This document shows, piece by piece, positions 33,094 to 41,894 of a stretch of 44,128 nucleotides of DNA (the first letter of the stretch is position 1; each line of letters opens with the position of its first letter). Under the pieces are notes generated by a model, which saw nothing but the letters and a program-made list of their open reading frames with translations, ran no database searches and was not told the DNA's origin. The position numbers and the translations under genes were made by a program. The DNA comes from Bordetella parapertussis (GTDB taxonomy: Bacteria > Pseudomonadota > Gammaproteobacteria > Burkholderiales > SG8-41). The stretch spans positions 1 through 44,128 of the forward strand of contig CAMDSO010000020.1 of assembly GCA_945906935.1 (NCBI GenBank), in the 5' to 3' direction.

Positions 33094-33279
33094 ACTTTAA
33101 ATTCCTAGTAGTAGTAATAGCTGTCACGGTTTTTGTGGATAGCGCTGCAAGCCGCTAACGATACAGACTTTTATTACATTTTTTTTGCAAATAAAACTTC
33201 AACATAGCTGTGGGTAATTTGTGCATCGATTTTTGAAATTTCACTTTTGGGCATCTACACACAATTTATCCACCGGATG
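33094..33279. other. Candidate oriC segment between dnaA and dnaN with DnaA boxes and A+T-rich stretch
   Basis: Three 9-mers differ by a single base from the DnaA box TTATCCACA or its complement: TGTGGATAG at 33134-33142, TGTGGGTAA at 33209-33217 and TTATCCACC at 33266-33274. Between the first two, bases 33161-33200 hold only eight G or C in 40, as in a DNA-unwinding element. By hand count of sample lines, the plus strand is C-rich in gyrB and close to balanced in dnaN and dnaA, so the strand-composition shift lies near here. It could be the origin, or DnaA-mediated control of dnaN. Confidence 0.55.
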
Positions 33280-34605
33280 TCAACTCCTCAAAACCTTGAG
33301 TAAAGAATCAAAGTCACGGGTGATGTCGAGGTCGGTCGATTTAAGTGCGGTAACTTTTCTGCAAGCATGTAAAACCGTCGTGTGATCTCGTCCCCCAAAA
33401 GCTTCGCCGATGTCCGGCAGACTTAGATGGGTCAGCTCTTTGGCCAGTGCCATCGCTATTTGGCGGGGGCGGGCCACGTTGCGGGTACGTTTTTTTGAAT
33501 ACATTTCAGACACTTTGATCTTGTAATAGTCTGCGACAGTTTTCTGAATGTTATCAATCGATACTTGCCTGCTTTGCAAGGCTAGTAAATCCTTTAGTGC
33601 TTCACGGCACACCTCGATGGTGATGGGCAGCCCAGAGAAGCGTGAATAAGCCAGGATGCGTTTCAAAGCGCCTTCCAATTCACGTACGTTGGTTTGGCTA
33701 TGGCTAGCGATGAAAAAAGCAACGCCTTCGTCGAGATGTACGTTTTCAGTTTCGGCTTTACGCAAAAGAATGGCGACGCGCATTTCTAGTTCCGGTGGTT
33801 CTACTGCGACCGTCAAACCCCAGCCAAAGCGCGAAATCAGGCGGTTTTCCATACCCGCAATTTCGCGCGGGTACGTGTCGCAGGTAATCACGACTTGTTT
33901 GCGCGATTCCAGCAGGGCATTGAAGGCATAGAAAAACTCTTCTTGAGTCCGGTTTTTACCGCTGAAAAACTGGATGTCATCGATTAATAGCAAATCAAGC
34001 GAATGGTAGTAGCGCTTGAAGTCATCGAAAGCCTTGTGTTGATAGGCGCGGACGACATCAGAAACATATTGTTCGGCGTGGATATAGCGAATTCGGCTTT
34101 GGGGGTTGCGTTCCTGTAATAGATTGCCGATGGCGTGTATCAGGTGGGTCTTGCCGAGCCCGACGCCGCCGTAGACAAATAGGGGGTTGTAGGCCTCGCC
34201 AGGACGCTCCGCGACTTGCATTGCTGCCGCGCGAGCCAGCTCGTTGGCTTTTCCGGTAACGAAGGTCTTGAAAGTGAACTCCGGATTGAGACGCGAAATC
34301 TCCCGCGTGCTCGGTTTATTTCCGGTAGTTTCCACGGTGATGGGGGCTACCGGTGCACTGACGACGGCTTTTTCGACCAACACCAACGAAACAGTGACGC
34401 CGGCACCGAGACTTTCTGCCGCGAGCCGTTGAATTTCGGCTAAAAACCGGTCACGAATCCATTGCAATACGAAACGGTTAGGGGCGGTAAGTGTAAGCGC
34501 CTGATCCACTGCTTGAAATTTAAGCGGCTTAATCCAGGTCTTAAATTGCTGGGGCGGCAATTGCTTTTCAAAATGATCTAGGCAAGAGCGCCAGAAACTG
34601 TTCAT
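33280..34605 (-). CDS. dnaA: Chromosomal replication initiator DnaA
   Basis: The 441-residue initiator binds DnaA boxes and melts the origin. Domain I (about 1-75) carries [22 protein letters not shown], a short linker follows (about 80-105), and the AAA+ domain III has Walker A GGVGLGKT (146-153), Walker B LLLIDDIQ (205-212) and sensor motifs including SRFGWGL. Domain IV has the DNA-binding signature [15 protein letters not shown] near residue 413. It is transcribed away from rpmH. A perfect DnaA box lies 83 bases before its start, consistent with autoregulation. Confidence 0.98.
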   Translation of the reverse strand: MNSFWRSCLDHFEKQLPPQQFKTWIKPLKFQAVDQALTLTAPNRFVLQWIRDRFLAEIQRLAAESLGAGVTVSLVLVEKAVVSAPVAPITVETTGNKPSTREISRLNPEFTFKTFVTGKANELARAAAMQVAERPGEAYNPLFVYGGVGLGKTHLIHAIGNLLQERNPQSRIRYIHAEQYVSDVVRAYQHKAFDDFKRYYHSLDLLLIDDIQFFSGKNRTQEEFFYAFNALLESRKQVVITCDTYPREIAGMENRLISRFGWGLTVAVEPPELEMRVAILLRKAETENVHLDEGVAFFIASHSQTNVRELEGALKRILAYSRFSGLPITIEVCREALKDLLALQSRQVSIDNIQKTVADYYKIKVSEMYSKKRTRNVARPRQIAMALAKELTHLSLPDIGEAFGGRDHTTVLHACRKVTALKSTDLDITRDFDSLLKVLRS

Positions 34606-34687
34606 CGGTGGGCTTGGTCGATTGGGTGGTTTTCGCAGCGGGAGAGTCCACCGAGAGGATCGTGTAGTTTAACGTTTTTGTGAAGAG

Positions 34688-34696
34688 TTATCCACA
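34688..34696 (+). promoter_or_regulatory. Perfect DnaA box
   Basis: The exact consensus TTATCCACA occurs once in the dnaA-rpmH gap. It lies 83 bases before the dnaA start and about 45 bases before the rpmH -35 element. DnaA bound here could repress its own gene and take part in origin assembly. Confidence 0.8.
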
Positions 34697-34740
34697 AGCG
34701 ACCGGAGCCTGCAACACGAATTTGTCTGCCGCCGGGCAGG

Positions 34741-34770
34741 TTGACAGAAAAGGGTGTTAGCGGTTGTAAT
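34741..34770 (+). promoter_or_regulatory. Sigma70-type promoter for rpmH-rnpA
   Basis: A perfect -35 TTGACA at 34741-34746 is followed after 18 bases by TGTAAT at 34765-34770, one base off the -10 consensus. It is 32 bases from the rpmH start, with AGGA as ribosome binding site. This is the best promoter match in the window and fits the high demand for a ribosomal protein. Confidence 0.75.
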
Positions 34771-34802
34771 AGAGGGCTTTTTACATTAACAGGACGGATA
34801 TT

Positions 34803-34937
34803 ATGAAACGGACTTACCAACCGTCGACGACGCGACGTAAACGCACGCACGGTTTTAGGGTGCGCATGAGGACTCGTGCAGGTCGCGCGGTAATTCGCGC
34901 TCGGCGCGCCAAAGGTCGCGCCCGCTTGGCCGTTTAA
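34803..34937 (+). CDS. rpmH: 50S ribosomal protein L34
   Basis: This 44-residue, very basic protein begins [20 protein letters not shown] and ends RARLAV, a full match to L34 in length and composition (over a third Arg/Lys). It is a component of the large ribosomal subunit. AGGA lies about eight bases before the ATG, and a sigma70 promoter lies upstream. It is followed in the same reading frame, two codons after its stop, by the rnpA start, so the two are surely co-transcribed and probably translationally coupled. Confidence 0.98.
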   Translation: MKRTYQPSTTRRKRTHGFRVRMRTRAGRAVIRARRAKGRARLAV

Positions 34938-34940
34938 CGC

Positions 34941-35333
34941 TTGATCGGAAAAGAGGATTTTTCTTTTTCCCGAAAGCGGCGGCTTGATGGGCCGAATGCT
35001 TTTGAGCCGGTATTTGCCTATAAATGCTGGCTTACCGGGCGTTGGTTCCAAGTATTTGTAAAACCGAGCAGCGCTGCTTCTGCGCGCCTGGGTGTTGTCG
35101 TGAGCAAGCGCATTATGAAGCGGGCGGTAACGCGGAATGCTTTTAAGCGCTTGACACGGGAGGTCTTTCGTCAATCCTGTGCAACCATTGTTGGTATTGA
35201 TTTTGTCGTTCGCCCACGCGCTGTGGTTGATTGTGTTGACGTAGCGGTGGCTCGGGCCGAGCTCAAAGGCCTTTTTCAGCGGTCGGTTGGCCAATGCCTG
35301 AATCGTCAACGTCAGCATGTGGTTACAGGGTGA
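34941..35333 (+). CDS. rnpA: Ribonuclease P protein component
   Basis: The 130-residue basic protein assists the RNase P RNA in removing tRNA 5' leaders. The start region FSFSRKRRLDGPNAFEPVF corresponds to the family's leading helix, and the RNR signature is in SKRIMKRAVTRNAFKRLTREVFR. The only plausible initiator is TTG at 34941: the codon two places before it is the rpmH stop in the same frame, and no ATG or GTG lies in frame before the conserved region. There is no clear ribosome binding site, so reinitiation after rpmH is likely. The usual next gene, yidD, is missing. Confidence 0.94.
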   Translation: MIGKEDFSFSRKRRLDGPNAFEPVFAYKCWLTGRWFQVFVKPSSAASARLGVVVSKRIMKRAVTRNAFKRLTREVFRQSCATIVGIDFVVRPRAVVDCVDVAVARAELKGLFQRSVGQCLNRQRQHVVTG

Positions 35334-35428
35334 ACGCACGTTGATTTTCATAGAGCGACCGGATCACATTTTCGACCCGGTCCCGGGTAAACAGCACCGC
35401 GAATCTTGCGGGAAATAATGGTCTGAAC
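35334..35428 (+). other. rnpA-yidC gap lacking yidD, with hairpin and possible yidD 3' remnant
   Basis: This 95-base gap sits where yidD normally lies. It contains a six-base stem GACCGG/CCGGTC at 35357-35362 and 35377-35382 (14-base loop). One frame, open from 35302 to the TAA at 35416-35418, reads FDPVPGKQHR in the gap, reminiscent of the DPVP motif that ends YidD. No YidD cysteine motif is present. Confidence 0.4.
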
Positions 35429-37108
35429 ATGGAAAACCAACGGCTAGTCTTATTTATCGTTTTCACGTTCTCTGTGTTCATGCTTTATGAGGCGTGGCAG
35501 AGGGATAGTCGTCCTCCACAGGTCGCCGCACAAGTCGCCGGGGTGCCCGCCGGACCCGCCCAGACGGCCGTGCCAACGCCGACCCAAACCCTGAAACCAG
35601 CGCCGAGCGCGACGTCGGGTCAGCCGGCACCAACCGGCGCGTTGCAGCACGGCGAAACCGTTCGTGTCGAAACGGATATCTATGTCGCCGATATTAATAC
35701 CGCTGGTGGCGATCTGCGTCGTCTGGAATTGCTCGCCCATCGTGATACGGCAGATCAAAAGAAAAACTTTTTGCTGTTGCAGGAAATTGAGCACACCTAT
35801 GTTGCCCAGGCCGGTTTAATCGGCAACGGACTCCCGAATCACCGTACCAAGTTTACGGCCACAACCAGCTCAGTAAAGCTGGCGGACGGTGAAAAATCCG
35901 TTTCCATACGGTTAACCGCGCCCGAGGCGGGTGGTTTGAAGGTGACGAAGGTCTATACCTTTTATCGCGGGCGCTATGAAATTGACGTTGGCTTCGAGGT
36001 GGAAAACAAGAATTCCGCAGCGGTCAGTCCTGACGTTTATTTTCAGCTGGTCCGGGATGGAAAGCCCCCCGAGGGGGATTCGGCGATGCTGCCAACCTAC
36101 ACCGGAGTCGCGGCCTATACGGATCATCAGAAATTCGTCAAAGTACCGTTCACGGATCTCGACAAAGGTAAAGGCGACTATCCGAAAAAAGCCAACGACG
36201 GGTGGATCGCAATATTGCAACACTATTTCCTGAGTGCGTGGTTGCCTAAGGCAGATGCGCCCCGAGAGTTCTACGCGCTGCGCGGTGATAGCGGCTTGTA
36301 TTCGGCGGGTGTTATTTTATCGTTGGGTGCTATTGAGCCGGGGGCAAGCGCGTCTCTCGCCGTTCCTTTGTATGCCGGCCCCCAAGAGCAGGACAAACTC
36401 GAAACGCTGTCCCCTGGCTTGGAACTCACGGTTGACTATGGTTCTTTGACCATCATTGCAAAACCGTTGTTTTCGTTTTTGCAGTGGCTTTATCACTGGG
36501 TTGGCAATTGGGGGGTAGCGATTATTCTGTTGACGGTTGCGATTAAGGCCGTTTTTTATCCGCTCTCCGCCGCAAGCTATCGTTCGATGGCGCGTATGCG
36601 AATTGTGGCCCCTAAAATGCAAAGACTTAAAGAGCAGCATGGGGATGATCGTCAGCGCATGAGTCAGGCGATGATGGAGCTTTACCGAACCGAAAAGATT
36701 AATCCACTCGGCGGATGTTTGCCCGTTGTTGTGCAAATACCTGTTTTTATTTCACTTTATTGGGTTTTGCTCGCGAGTGTTGAGTTGCGCCATGCCCCGT
36801 TCATGTTGTGGCTTGATGATTTGTCGCGGCCAGATACTCTTTTTGGCGAGTGGTTTGGGATGCCCATTGGTCTTCTTCCTATACTGATGGGCGCGACGAT
36901 GATTTTTCAGACTTACCTGAATCCAGAGCCGCCGGATCCTGTTCAGGCCAAGATCATGAAAATCATGCCAATTGCTTTTAGCATCACGTTTTTCTTTTTC
37001 CCTGCCGGCCTCGTCTTGTATTGGTTGGTTAACAACGTCCTGTCGATCGCGCAGCAATGGCAGATTACGCACGCGATGGAGAACGCCAAGCCGGCGCATG
37101 GCAAGTGA
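35429..37108 (+). CDS. yidC: Membrane protein insertase YidC
   Basis: The 559-residue protein inserts and folds inner-membrane proteins, alone or with SecYEG. It has the gram-negative layout: an N-terminal membrane anchor (about 6-21), a proline/alanine/threonine-rich linker (about 30-75), a periplasmic beta-supersandwich domain (about 78-345), then the conserved five-helix insertase core with INPLGGCLPVVVQIPVFISLYW near residue 427. A basic cytoplasmic tail follows. The ATG at 35429 has only a weak ribosome binding site. Its last 11 bases overlap mnmE. Subunit c of ATP synthase, encoded further right, is a known client of YidC in E. coli. Confidence 0.97.
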   Translation: MENQRLVLFIVFTFSVFMLYEAWQRDSRPPQVAAQVAGVPAGPAQTAVPTPTQTLKPAPSATSGQPAPTGALQHGETVRVETDIYVADINTAGGDLRRLELLAHRDTADQKKNFLLLQEIEHTYVAQAGLIGNGLPNHRTKFTATTSSVKLADGEKSVSIRLTAPEAGGLKVTKVYTFYRGRYEIDVGFEVENKNSAAVSPDVYFQLVRDGKPPEGDSAMLPTYTGVAAYTDHQKFVKVPFTDLDKGKGDYPKKANDGWIAILQHYFLSAWLPKADAPREFYALRGDSGLYSAGVILSLGAIEPGASASLAVPLYAGPQEQDKLETLSPGLELTVDYGSLTIIAKPLFSFLQWLYHWVGNWGVAIILLTVAIKAVFYPLSAASYRSMARMRIVAPKMQRLKEQHGDDRQRMSQAMMELYRTEKINPLGGCLPVVVQIPVFISLYWVLLASVELRHAPFMLWLDDLSRPDTLFGEWFGMPIGLLPILMGATMIFQTYLNPEPPDPVQAKIMKIMPIAFSITFFFFPAGLVLYWLVNNVLSIAQQWQITHAMENAKPAHGK

Positions 37109-38435
37109 CGTCATAGCGGCGGTTGCCACGCCGGCTGGTCGCGGTGGCGTGGCGGTAATCCGTATTTCGGGGCCGAGCCTACGTCCCCTGCTCTCCGGCT
37201 TGGTTAATGCAGAGCTTGTTCCGCGGCGCGCAACCCTCGCCCGCTTTCGCGATGTGAATGACGTAACCATTGATCGGGGTATCGCGTTGTTTTTTCCGGC
37301 GCCCCATTCCTACACGGGCGAAGATGTCGTCGAGCTCCAGGGCCATGGTGGGCCCGTGGTGGTACAGATGTTGTTGGCCCGGTGTCTGGAGTTGGGCGCG
37401 CGGATTGCGGAGCCCGGGGAATATACCAAGCGCGCATTTCTCAACGGCAGACTCGATTTGGCGCAGGCCGAGGGGGTTGCCGATTTGATTAACGCGACAA
37501 CCCAAGAGGCGGCGCGTTGCGCTCTTCGTTCGCTGGATGGCGCCTTTTCCGAAAAAATTAATCAGTTGGTACTGACCTTGACCGAATTGCGCGTCATGGT
37601 CGAGGCAACCCTGGATTTTCCGGAAGAAGAAATCGACTTTATTCAGAAATCAGGCCTTAAGGCACGGCTTGCCGAATTAGCGGTTTCTCTTCAAGGCGTC
37701 ATCGATATCTCTCGACAAGGTAGTCTTTTGCGCGAGGGGATACATGTCGTGCTGGCGGGTCACCCCAACGTCGGGAAGTCGAGCCTGTTGAATTGCCTGG
37801 CCGGAGCCGAGCGCGCGATCGTGACGGACATTCCTGGAACGACCCGTGATGCAATACGGGAATCGATCAGCATTCAAGGTGTGCCGTTGCATATCGTTGA
37901 TACGGCCGGCTTGCGTGAGGCGCAGGATCCGGTTGAGCGAGTCGGAATTGCGCGCAGTCATGATGCAATATCGAAGGCGGATATCGTCTTATGGGTCGCG
38001 GACGCGGCGCGACCAGAGACTCAGGTCGTCGATACGACGCTGATCGATCGCTTGGCGCTTGGTGCCGCGCGTATCTTCGTGATCAACAAAATTGACCTTC
38101 CTAGTAGTGCGCCCGAGCTGGTTGGTGTTTCCACGACGGCTACTGTGCGTGTTTCTGCAAAATCCGGGGCGGGGCTGGATGCGCTGGCGATGGAGATTTT
38201 GCGCGTCGCTGGCTGGGGTGATGGCGAGGGCGTATTTTTGGCGCGCGCGCGGCACCTCCATGCGTTGAATCTTGGCGCGAAGCACTTGGGCGCTGCTATT
38301 GGCCTGCTATCGCAGCTGGAGTTTTGTGCGGAGGAGTTGCGGTTGGCGCAGGTCGCGCTGGGCTCGATTACTGGCGAGGTGTCGGCCGACGAGTTGCTTG
38401 GAAAAATCTTTAGCCAATTCTGCATCGGCAAGTAG
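37098..38435 (+). CDS. mnmE: tRNA-modifying GTPase MnmE
   Basis: The 445-residue GTPase works with MnmG to add carboxymethylaminomethyl (or aminomethyl) to wobble U34 of certain tRNAs. It has the folate-binding N-terminal domain (1-118), a helical domain, and an inserted G domain with GHPNVGKSS (221-229), the G2 TT in DIPGTTRD (244-251), DTAGLRE (268-274) and NKID. The C-terminal CIGK carries the essential cysteine at 442. The open frame extends 42 codons upstream inside yidC, but the ATG at 37098 gives the standard start [24 protein letters not shown] trimmed to family length. It overlaps yidC by 11 bases. Confidence 0.97.
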   Translation: MASDVIAAVATPAGRGGVAVIRISGPSLRPLLSGLVNAELVPRRATLARFRDVNDVTIDRGIALFFPAPHSYTGEDVVELQGHGGPVVVQMLLARCLELGARIAEPGEYTKRAFLNGRLDLAQAEGVADLINATTQEAARCALRSLDGAFSEKINQLVLTLTELRVMVEATLDFPEEEIDFIQKSGLKARLAELAVSLQGVIDISRQGSLLREGIHVVLAGHPNVGKSSLLNCLAGAERAIVTDIPGTTRDAIRESISIQGVPLHIVDTAGLREAQDPVERVGIARSHDAISKADIVLWVADAARPETQVVDTTLIDRLALGAARIFVINKIDLPSSAPELVGVSTTATVRVSAKSGAGLDALAMEILRVAGWGDGEGVFLARARHLHALNLGAKHLGAAIGLLSQLEFCAEELRLAQVALGSITGEVSADELLGKIFSQFCIGK

Positions 38436-38453
38436 GTATACCCACTGTTGTGG

Positions 38454-38481
38454 GCTGAATGTTTCACGTGAAACATTCAGC
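38454..38481. promoter_or_regulatory. parS: parS centromere-like site in a 28-bp perfect palindrome
   Basis: The 16-mer TGTTTCACGTGAAACA at 38460-38475 is a perfect copy of the conserved bacterial parS sequence that ParB binds. The palindrome continues without mismatch for six more bases on each side, so 38454-38481 is a 28-bp inverted repeat with no loop. It lies between mnmE and mnmG, about 2.6 kb from parA and 3.4 kb from parB. ParB nucleation here would spread over the origin region for segregation. No second perfect copy was noticed in the window. Confidence 0.93.
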
Positions 38482-38604
38482 GATTTATACTATTGGCTGC
38501 TCAGGTTTCACAGTAAGGCCCTTGTTTTTGGCCATGCACCCCCCTCCTTCGTTTGGGCGCCCTTTTCGGATATGATTGCGCCCCTGCCGTTGGTGTGGTG
38601 CCAG

Positions 38605-40497
38605 ATGAACTATTCGGAAAAGTTTGACGTTATCGTCGTCGGTGGTGGTCACGCTGGCACTGAGGCTGCGCTTGCGAGCGCCCGGATGGGGCGACGCACT
38701 CTTCTGTTGACCCATAACATCGAAACGCTAGGCCAAATGTCTTGTAACCCTTCTATCGGGGGTATCGGCAAGGGTCATCTCGTCAAGGAAGTCGATGCGC
38801 TTGGTGGGGCGATGGCTTCTGCGACCGATGAGGCGGGTATTCAGTTTCGGATTTTAAATTGCAGCAAAGGTCCCGCAGTGCGTGCGACCCGAGCTCAGGC
38901 AGACCGGGTTTTGTACCGCAAAGCGATCCGGTCCCGTTTGGAGAGTCAGGAAAACCTCCAGATTTTTCAGCAATCTGTTGATGATCTACTGGTTATAGAT
39001 GATCGGGTCGTCGGCGTGGTGACTCAACTGGGGGTTAAGTTTTCGGCGACGGCGGTTGTTTTGACCGCAGGTACTTTTCTGGCCGGTCTAATCCATGTGG
39101 GTCTGAATAATTATCAGGCCGGACGCGCGGGGGATCCGCCGGCCGTCAGTCTTGCAGCGCGTTTGCGCGAACTCAAGCTGCCGGTTGGGCGGCTCAAGAC
39201 TGGCACGCCTCCGCGTATTGATTCGCGCTCGATTGATTTTAGCCAGCTTGCCGAGCAGCCCGGCGACCTACCGGTTCCCGTGTTTTCTTTCATGGGTAAC
39301 GCAGCCCAGCACCCGCGGCAAATGCCCTGCTGGGTGACCCATACGAATGCGCAAACGCACGAGATTGTTCGCGGCGGCCTGGACCGATCGCCCCTCTTCA
39401 CTGGAGTTATCGAGGGTATAGGGCCGAGATATTGCCCTTCAATCGAAGACAAGATTACGCGCTTTGCCGACAAGACCTCGCACCAAATTTTTCTTGAACC
39501 GGAAGGTCTGACCGTAAACGAAATATATCCGAACGGCATTTCAACCAGTTTGCCTTTCGATGTTCAGTTGGCACTTGTTCGTTCAATCAAGGGGTTGGAG
39601 GCGGCGCACATTACCCGTCCCGGCTATGCCATCGAGTATGACTACTTCGATCCCCGTGGATTGAAAAGTTCGCTTGAGACCAAATCCATCGCAGGACTCT
39701 TTTTTGCCGGCCAAATTAATGGCACTACCGGTTACGAAGAGGCTGCTGCACAGGGACTGCTGGCTGGGGTTAATGCGGCGCGCTATGTGCTGGATCTGTC
39801 GGCATGGTGTCCGCGTCGCAACGAGGCCTATCTGGGTGTTCTGGTCGATGATTTGATTACCCGTGGCGTCACCGAACCCTACCGGATGTTTACCAGCCGC
39901 GCAGAATACCGGTTAAGTTTGCGTGAGGACAATGCAGATATGCGTCTGACCGAAATCGGTCGCGAGCTAGGTTTGGTTGACGATCGGCGGTGGGAGTTTT
40001 TTGCCCGCAAACGAGATGATGTTGCCAAAGAAATGGAGCGCCTGAAGACGACTTGGCTTAACCCCCGGGTTTTGGCGGCCCATGAGGCTGAGCGTGTGTT
40101 GGGGCAGACGATCGAGCGTGAGTATTCGCTCGAGGATTTGTTGCGGCGACCGCAAGTCAGCTACAAGGACTTGATGTCGTTGCCTGGCGCCGGCCCCGCC
40201 CTTTCCGAGGAGCATACGGCGGCCCAGGTTGAGGTTCAGGTAAAGTATCGCGGCTATATCGCCCGCCAACAGGACGAGGTATTGCGCCGGGAGTCCTTGG
40301 AAGAAACGCCCTTGCCGGAGTCTTTCGACTATCGGCAGATTCGTGGTTTATCGATTGAAGTCCAGCAGAAATTGATTCAGCAACGTCCGGAGACGATCGG
40401 GCAGGCATCACGCATATCCGGAGTGACTCCGGCGGCTATTTCGCTCTTGCTGGTTTACTTGAAGAGAGGGTCTGTCGGGACGCGAAAGATTGCATGA
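38605..40497 (+). CDS. mnmG: tRNA uridine-5-carboxymethylaminomethyl modification enzyme MnmG
   Basis: The 630-residue FAD- and NADH-dependent enzyme forms a complex with MnmE for U34 modification. The FAD motif [13 protein letters not shown] (11-23), [21 protein letters not shown] near residue 50, the redox cysteine region, [33 protein letters not shown] and [17 protein letters not shown] are all present, with a C-terminal helical domain for MnmE contact. The open frame runs 111 codons further upstream, through the parS site and into mnmE, but [18 protein letters not shown] at 38605 is the family start. It is 169 bases after mnmE and overlaps rsmG by four bases. Confidence 0.97.
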   Translation: MNYSEKFDVIVVGGGHAGTEAALASARMGRRTLLLTHNIETLGQMSCNPSIGGIGKGHLVKEVDALGGAMASATDEAGIQFRILNCSKGPAVRATRAQADRVLYRKAIRSRLESQENLQIFQQSVDDLLVIDDRVVGVVTQLGVKFSATAVVLTAGTFLAGLIHVGLNNYQAGRAGDPPAVSLAARLRELKLPVGRLKTGTPPRIDSRSIDFSQLAEQPGDLPVPVFSFMGNAAQHPRQMPCWVTHTNAQTHEIVRGGLDRSPLFTGVIEGIGPRYCPSIEDKITRFADKTSHQIFLEPEGLTVNEIYPNGISTSLPFDVQLALVRSIKGLEAAHITRPGYAIEYDYFDPRGLKSSLETKSIAGLFFAGQINGTTGYEEAAAQGLLAGVNAARYVLDLSAWCPRRNEAYLGVLVDDLITRGVTEPYRMFTSRAEYRLSLREDNADMRLTEIGRELGLVDDRRWEFFARKRDDVAKEMERLKTTWLNPRVLAAHEAERVLGQTIEREYSLEDLLRRPQVSYKDLMSLPGAGPALSEEHTAAQVEVQVKYRGYIARQQDEVLRRESLEETPLPESFDYRQIRGLSIEVQQKLIQQRPETIGQASRISGVTPAAISLLLVYLKRGSVGTRKIA

Positions 40498-41114
40498 GTC
40501 CGCAACAGGAGCTTGCAGACGGCATCGAAAAGCTGGGCCTCAACATGTCGATAGAGGGCCAGGATCGTTTGCTTCAATACCTCGGCCTTTTATTAAAGTG
40601 GAATCGTGTTCACAACCTGACTGCGATTCGGCAAATTGCGCCTATGGTGAGCGCCCACTTGCTGGACTCTCTCTCTGTCGCAACGGTTTTAAGTGCGGAG
40701 CGTTTACTCGATGTAGGAAGTGGTGGCGGCCTTCCAGGTATTCCGCTGGCCTTGCTCTGGCAGGATGCTGAGATTACGCTAATTGACAGTAGTCAGAAAA
40801 AAACAGCTTTTTTGCAACAAGCCAAAATCGAATTGGATATAAAAAATTTGACCGTGGTTTGTTCTCGTGTCGAAGCCTGGAAATCGCCCGCTCCTTTCGA
40901 TGTGGTTATTTCGCGTGCTTTCGCCGACTTGCAGGAATTTGCCATGCTGGCTGGCAGGCATTGCAAGAAAGGCGGTGCCCTGGTGGCGATGAAGGGTATG
41001 CGGCCAAATGAAGAGATTGAAAGCCTGAAAAAAATCGCAAACGTGCGCAAGATTGTTGCGGTCGACGTTCCGAACCTAAATGCTGAACGACATCTGGTAT
41101 TGATTGACCCATGA
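40494..41114 (+). CDS. rsmG: 16S rRNA (guanine-527-N7) methyltransferase RsmG
   Basis: The 206-residue SAM-dependent enzyme methylates G527 in 16S rRNA; loss gives low-level streptomycin resistance in several bacteria. The N-terminal helical part has [15 protein letters not shown] (32-46), the SAM loop is [19 protein letters not shown] (71-89), and [14 protein letters not shown] and the C-terminal ERHLVLIDP complete the fold. Its start overlaps the mnmG stop by four bases and its stop overlaps the parA start by four, so it sits inside a tightly coupled mnmG-rsmG-parA-parB unit. Confidence 0.97.
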   Translation: MSPQQELADGIEKLGLNMSIEGQDRLLQYLGLLLKWNRVHNLTAIRQIAPMVSAHLLDSLSVATVLSAERLLDVGSGGGLPGIPLALLWQDAEITLIDSSQKKTAFLQQAKIELDIKNLTVVCSRVEAWKSPAPFDVVISRAFADLQEFAMLAGRHCKKGGALVAMKGMRPNEEIESLKKIANVRKIVAVDVPNLNAERHLVLIDP

Positions 41115-41884
41115 AAAAAATTCTCGCAATCACCAACCAGAAGGGCGGCGTTGGAAAGACGACGACCAGCGTAAATTTGGCAGCTAGTCTCGCGGCAACG
41201 CGCCAGCGGGTGTTGTTGATTGATCTCGATCCGCAAGGCAATGCAACCATGGGCAGCGGCATTGATAAACGAACCGTCGTGCGTAGCGTCTATCATGTAT
41301 TGCTAGGCGAGGCCGACATGAGCCAGGTGCGTGTTCATTCCGCAAGCGGTAAATTCGACGTTGTTCCCGCAAACCGCGAACTGGCCGGGGCGGAAATCGA
41401 ATTGGTCGATGTCGAGCATCGGGAGCGTTGCCTCAAGGATGCGCTGGCAAATGTGGAGGCCGAGTACGACTATATCTTGATCGACTGCCCGCCGTCGTTG
41501 AATCTTTTGACGGTCAATGCGCTGTGCGCAGCCCAAGCAGTCCTGATCCCGATGCAATGTGAATATTATGCGCTGGAGGGACTTAGCGACCTCGTGCAGA
41601 CTGTCAAAAAGGTCCGCGAGCATATGAACCCTGAATTGGAAATCGAGGGTTTACTGCGCACTATGTATGATCCTCGCAACACACTATCGCAACAGGTCTC
41701 CGCGCAGCTGCAGCAGCATTTTGGCGACAAGGTTTACCGGACAGTGATTCCCCGAAATGTACGTCTCGCAGAAGCGCCCAGTTATGGCGTGCCGGTGCTC
41801 GAACTCGACAAGGCATCCAAGGGCGCCAAGGCCTACCTTGCATTGGCGGGCGAAATGCTGAATCGCGCTGCCTCAATTCAATAG
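41111..41884 (+). CDS. parA: Chromosome-partitioning ATPase ParA (Soj type)
   Basis: The 257-residue ATPase binds DNA non-specifically as an ATP dimer and is driven off by ParB, pulling origins apart. The deviant Walker A KGGVGKTTTS (11-20) with its signature lysine, the LIDLDPQGNAT segment (36-46) and DYILIDCPPSLNLLT are all intact. It lacks the N-terminal helix-turn-helix of plasmid ParA proteins, as expected for chromosomal Soj. Its neighbours parB and parS at 38460 make the set complete. It overlaps rsmG by four bases and precedes parB by ten. Confidence 0.97.
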   Translation: MKKILAITNQKGGVGKTTTSVNLAASLAATRQRVLLIDLDPQGNATMGSGIDKRTVVRSVYHVLLGEADMSQVRVHSASGKFDVVPANRELAGAEIELVDVEHRERCLKDALANVEAEYDYILIDCPPSLNLLTVNALCAAQAVLIPMQCEYYALEGLSDLVQTVKKVREHMNPELEIEGLLRTMYDPRNTLSQQVSAQLQQHFGDKVYRTVIPRNVRLAEAPSYGVPVLELDKASKGAKAYLALAGEMLNRAASIQ

Positions 41885-41894
41885 GAATATACCA

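Larger units (their letters stand above)
34606..34802. promoter_or_regulatory. dnaA-rpmH divergent intergenic region
   Basis: These 197 bases separate divergently transcribed dnaA and rpmH. They hold a perfect DnaA box, the rpmH promoter and a small stem (CTGCC/GGCAG at 34726-34739) just before that promoter. The dnaA promoter must lie here too; a TTAAAC-like -10 near 34670 was considered but has no good -35. Strand bias of genes switches here, so this is an alternative or additional part of the origin. Confidence 0.6.

Noticed and set aside
34602..35351. 249-codon minus-strand open frame covering rpmH and rnpA
   Set aside because: Runs antisense to two certain genes and across the dnaA-rpmH regulatory gap; no plausible protein features.
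36972..37097. Upstream extension of mnmE inside yidC
   Set aside because: The added 42 residues are a frame-shifted reading of the conserved YidC end, and the family start is at 37098.
38272..38604. Upstream extension of mnmG by 111 codons
   Set aside because: It would run through the mnmE end and the parS palindrome; MnmG family start is at 38605.
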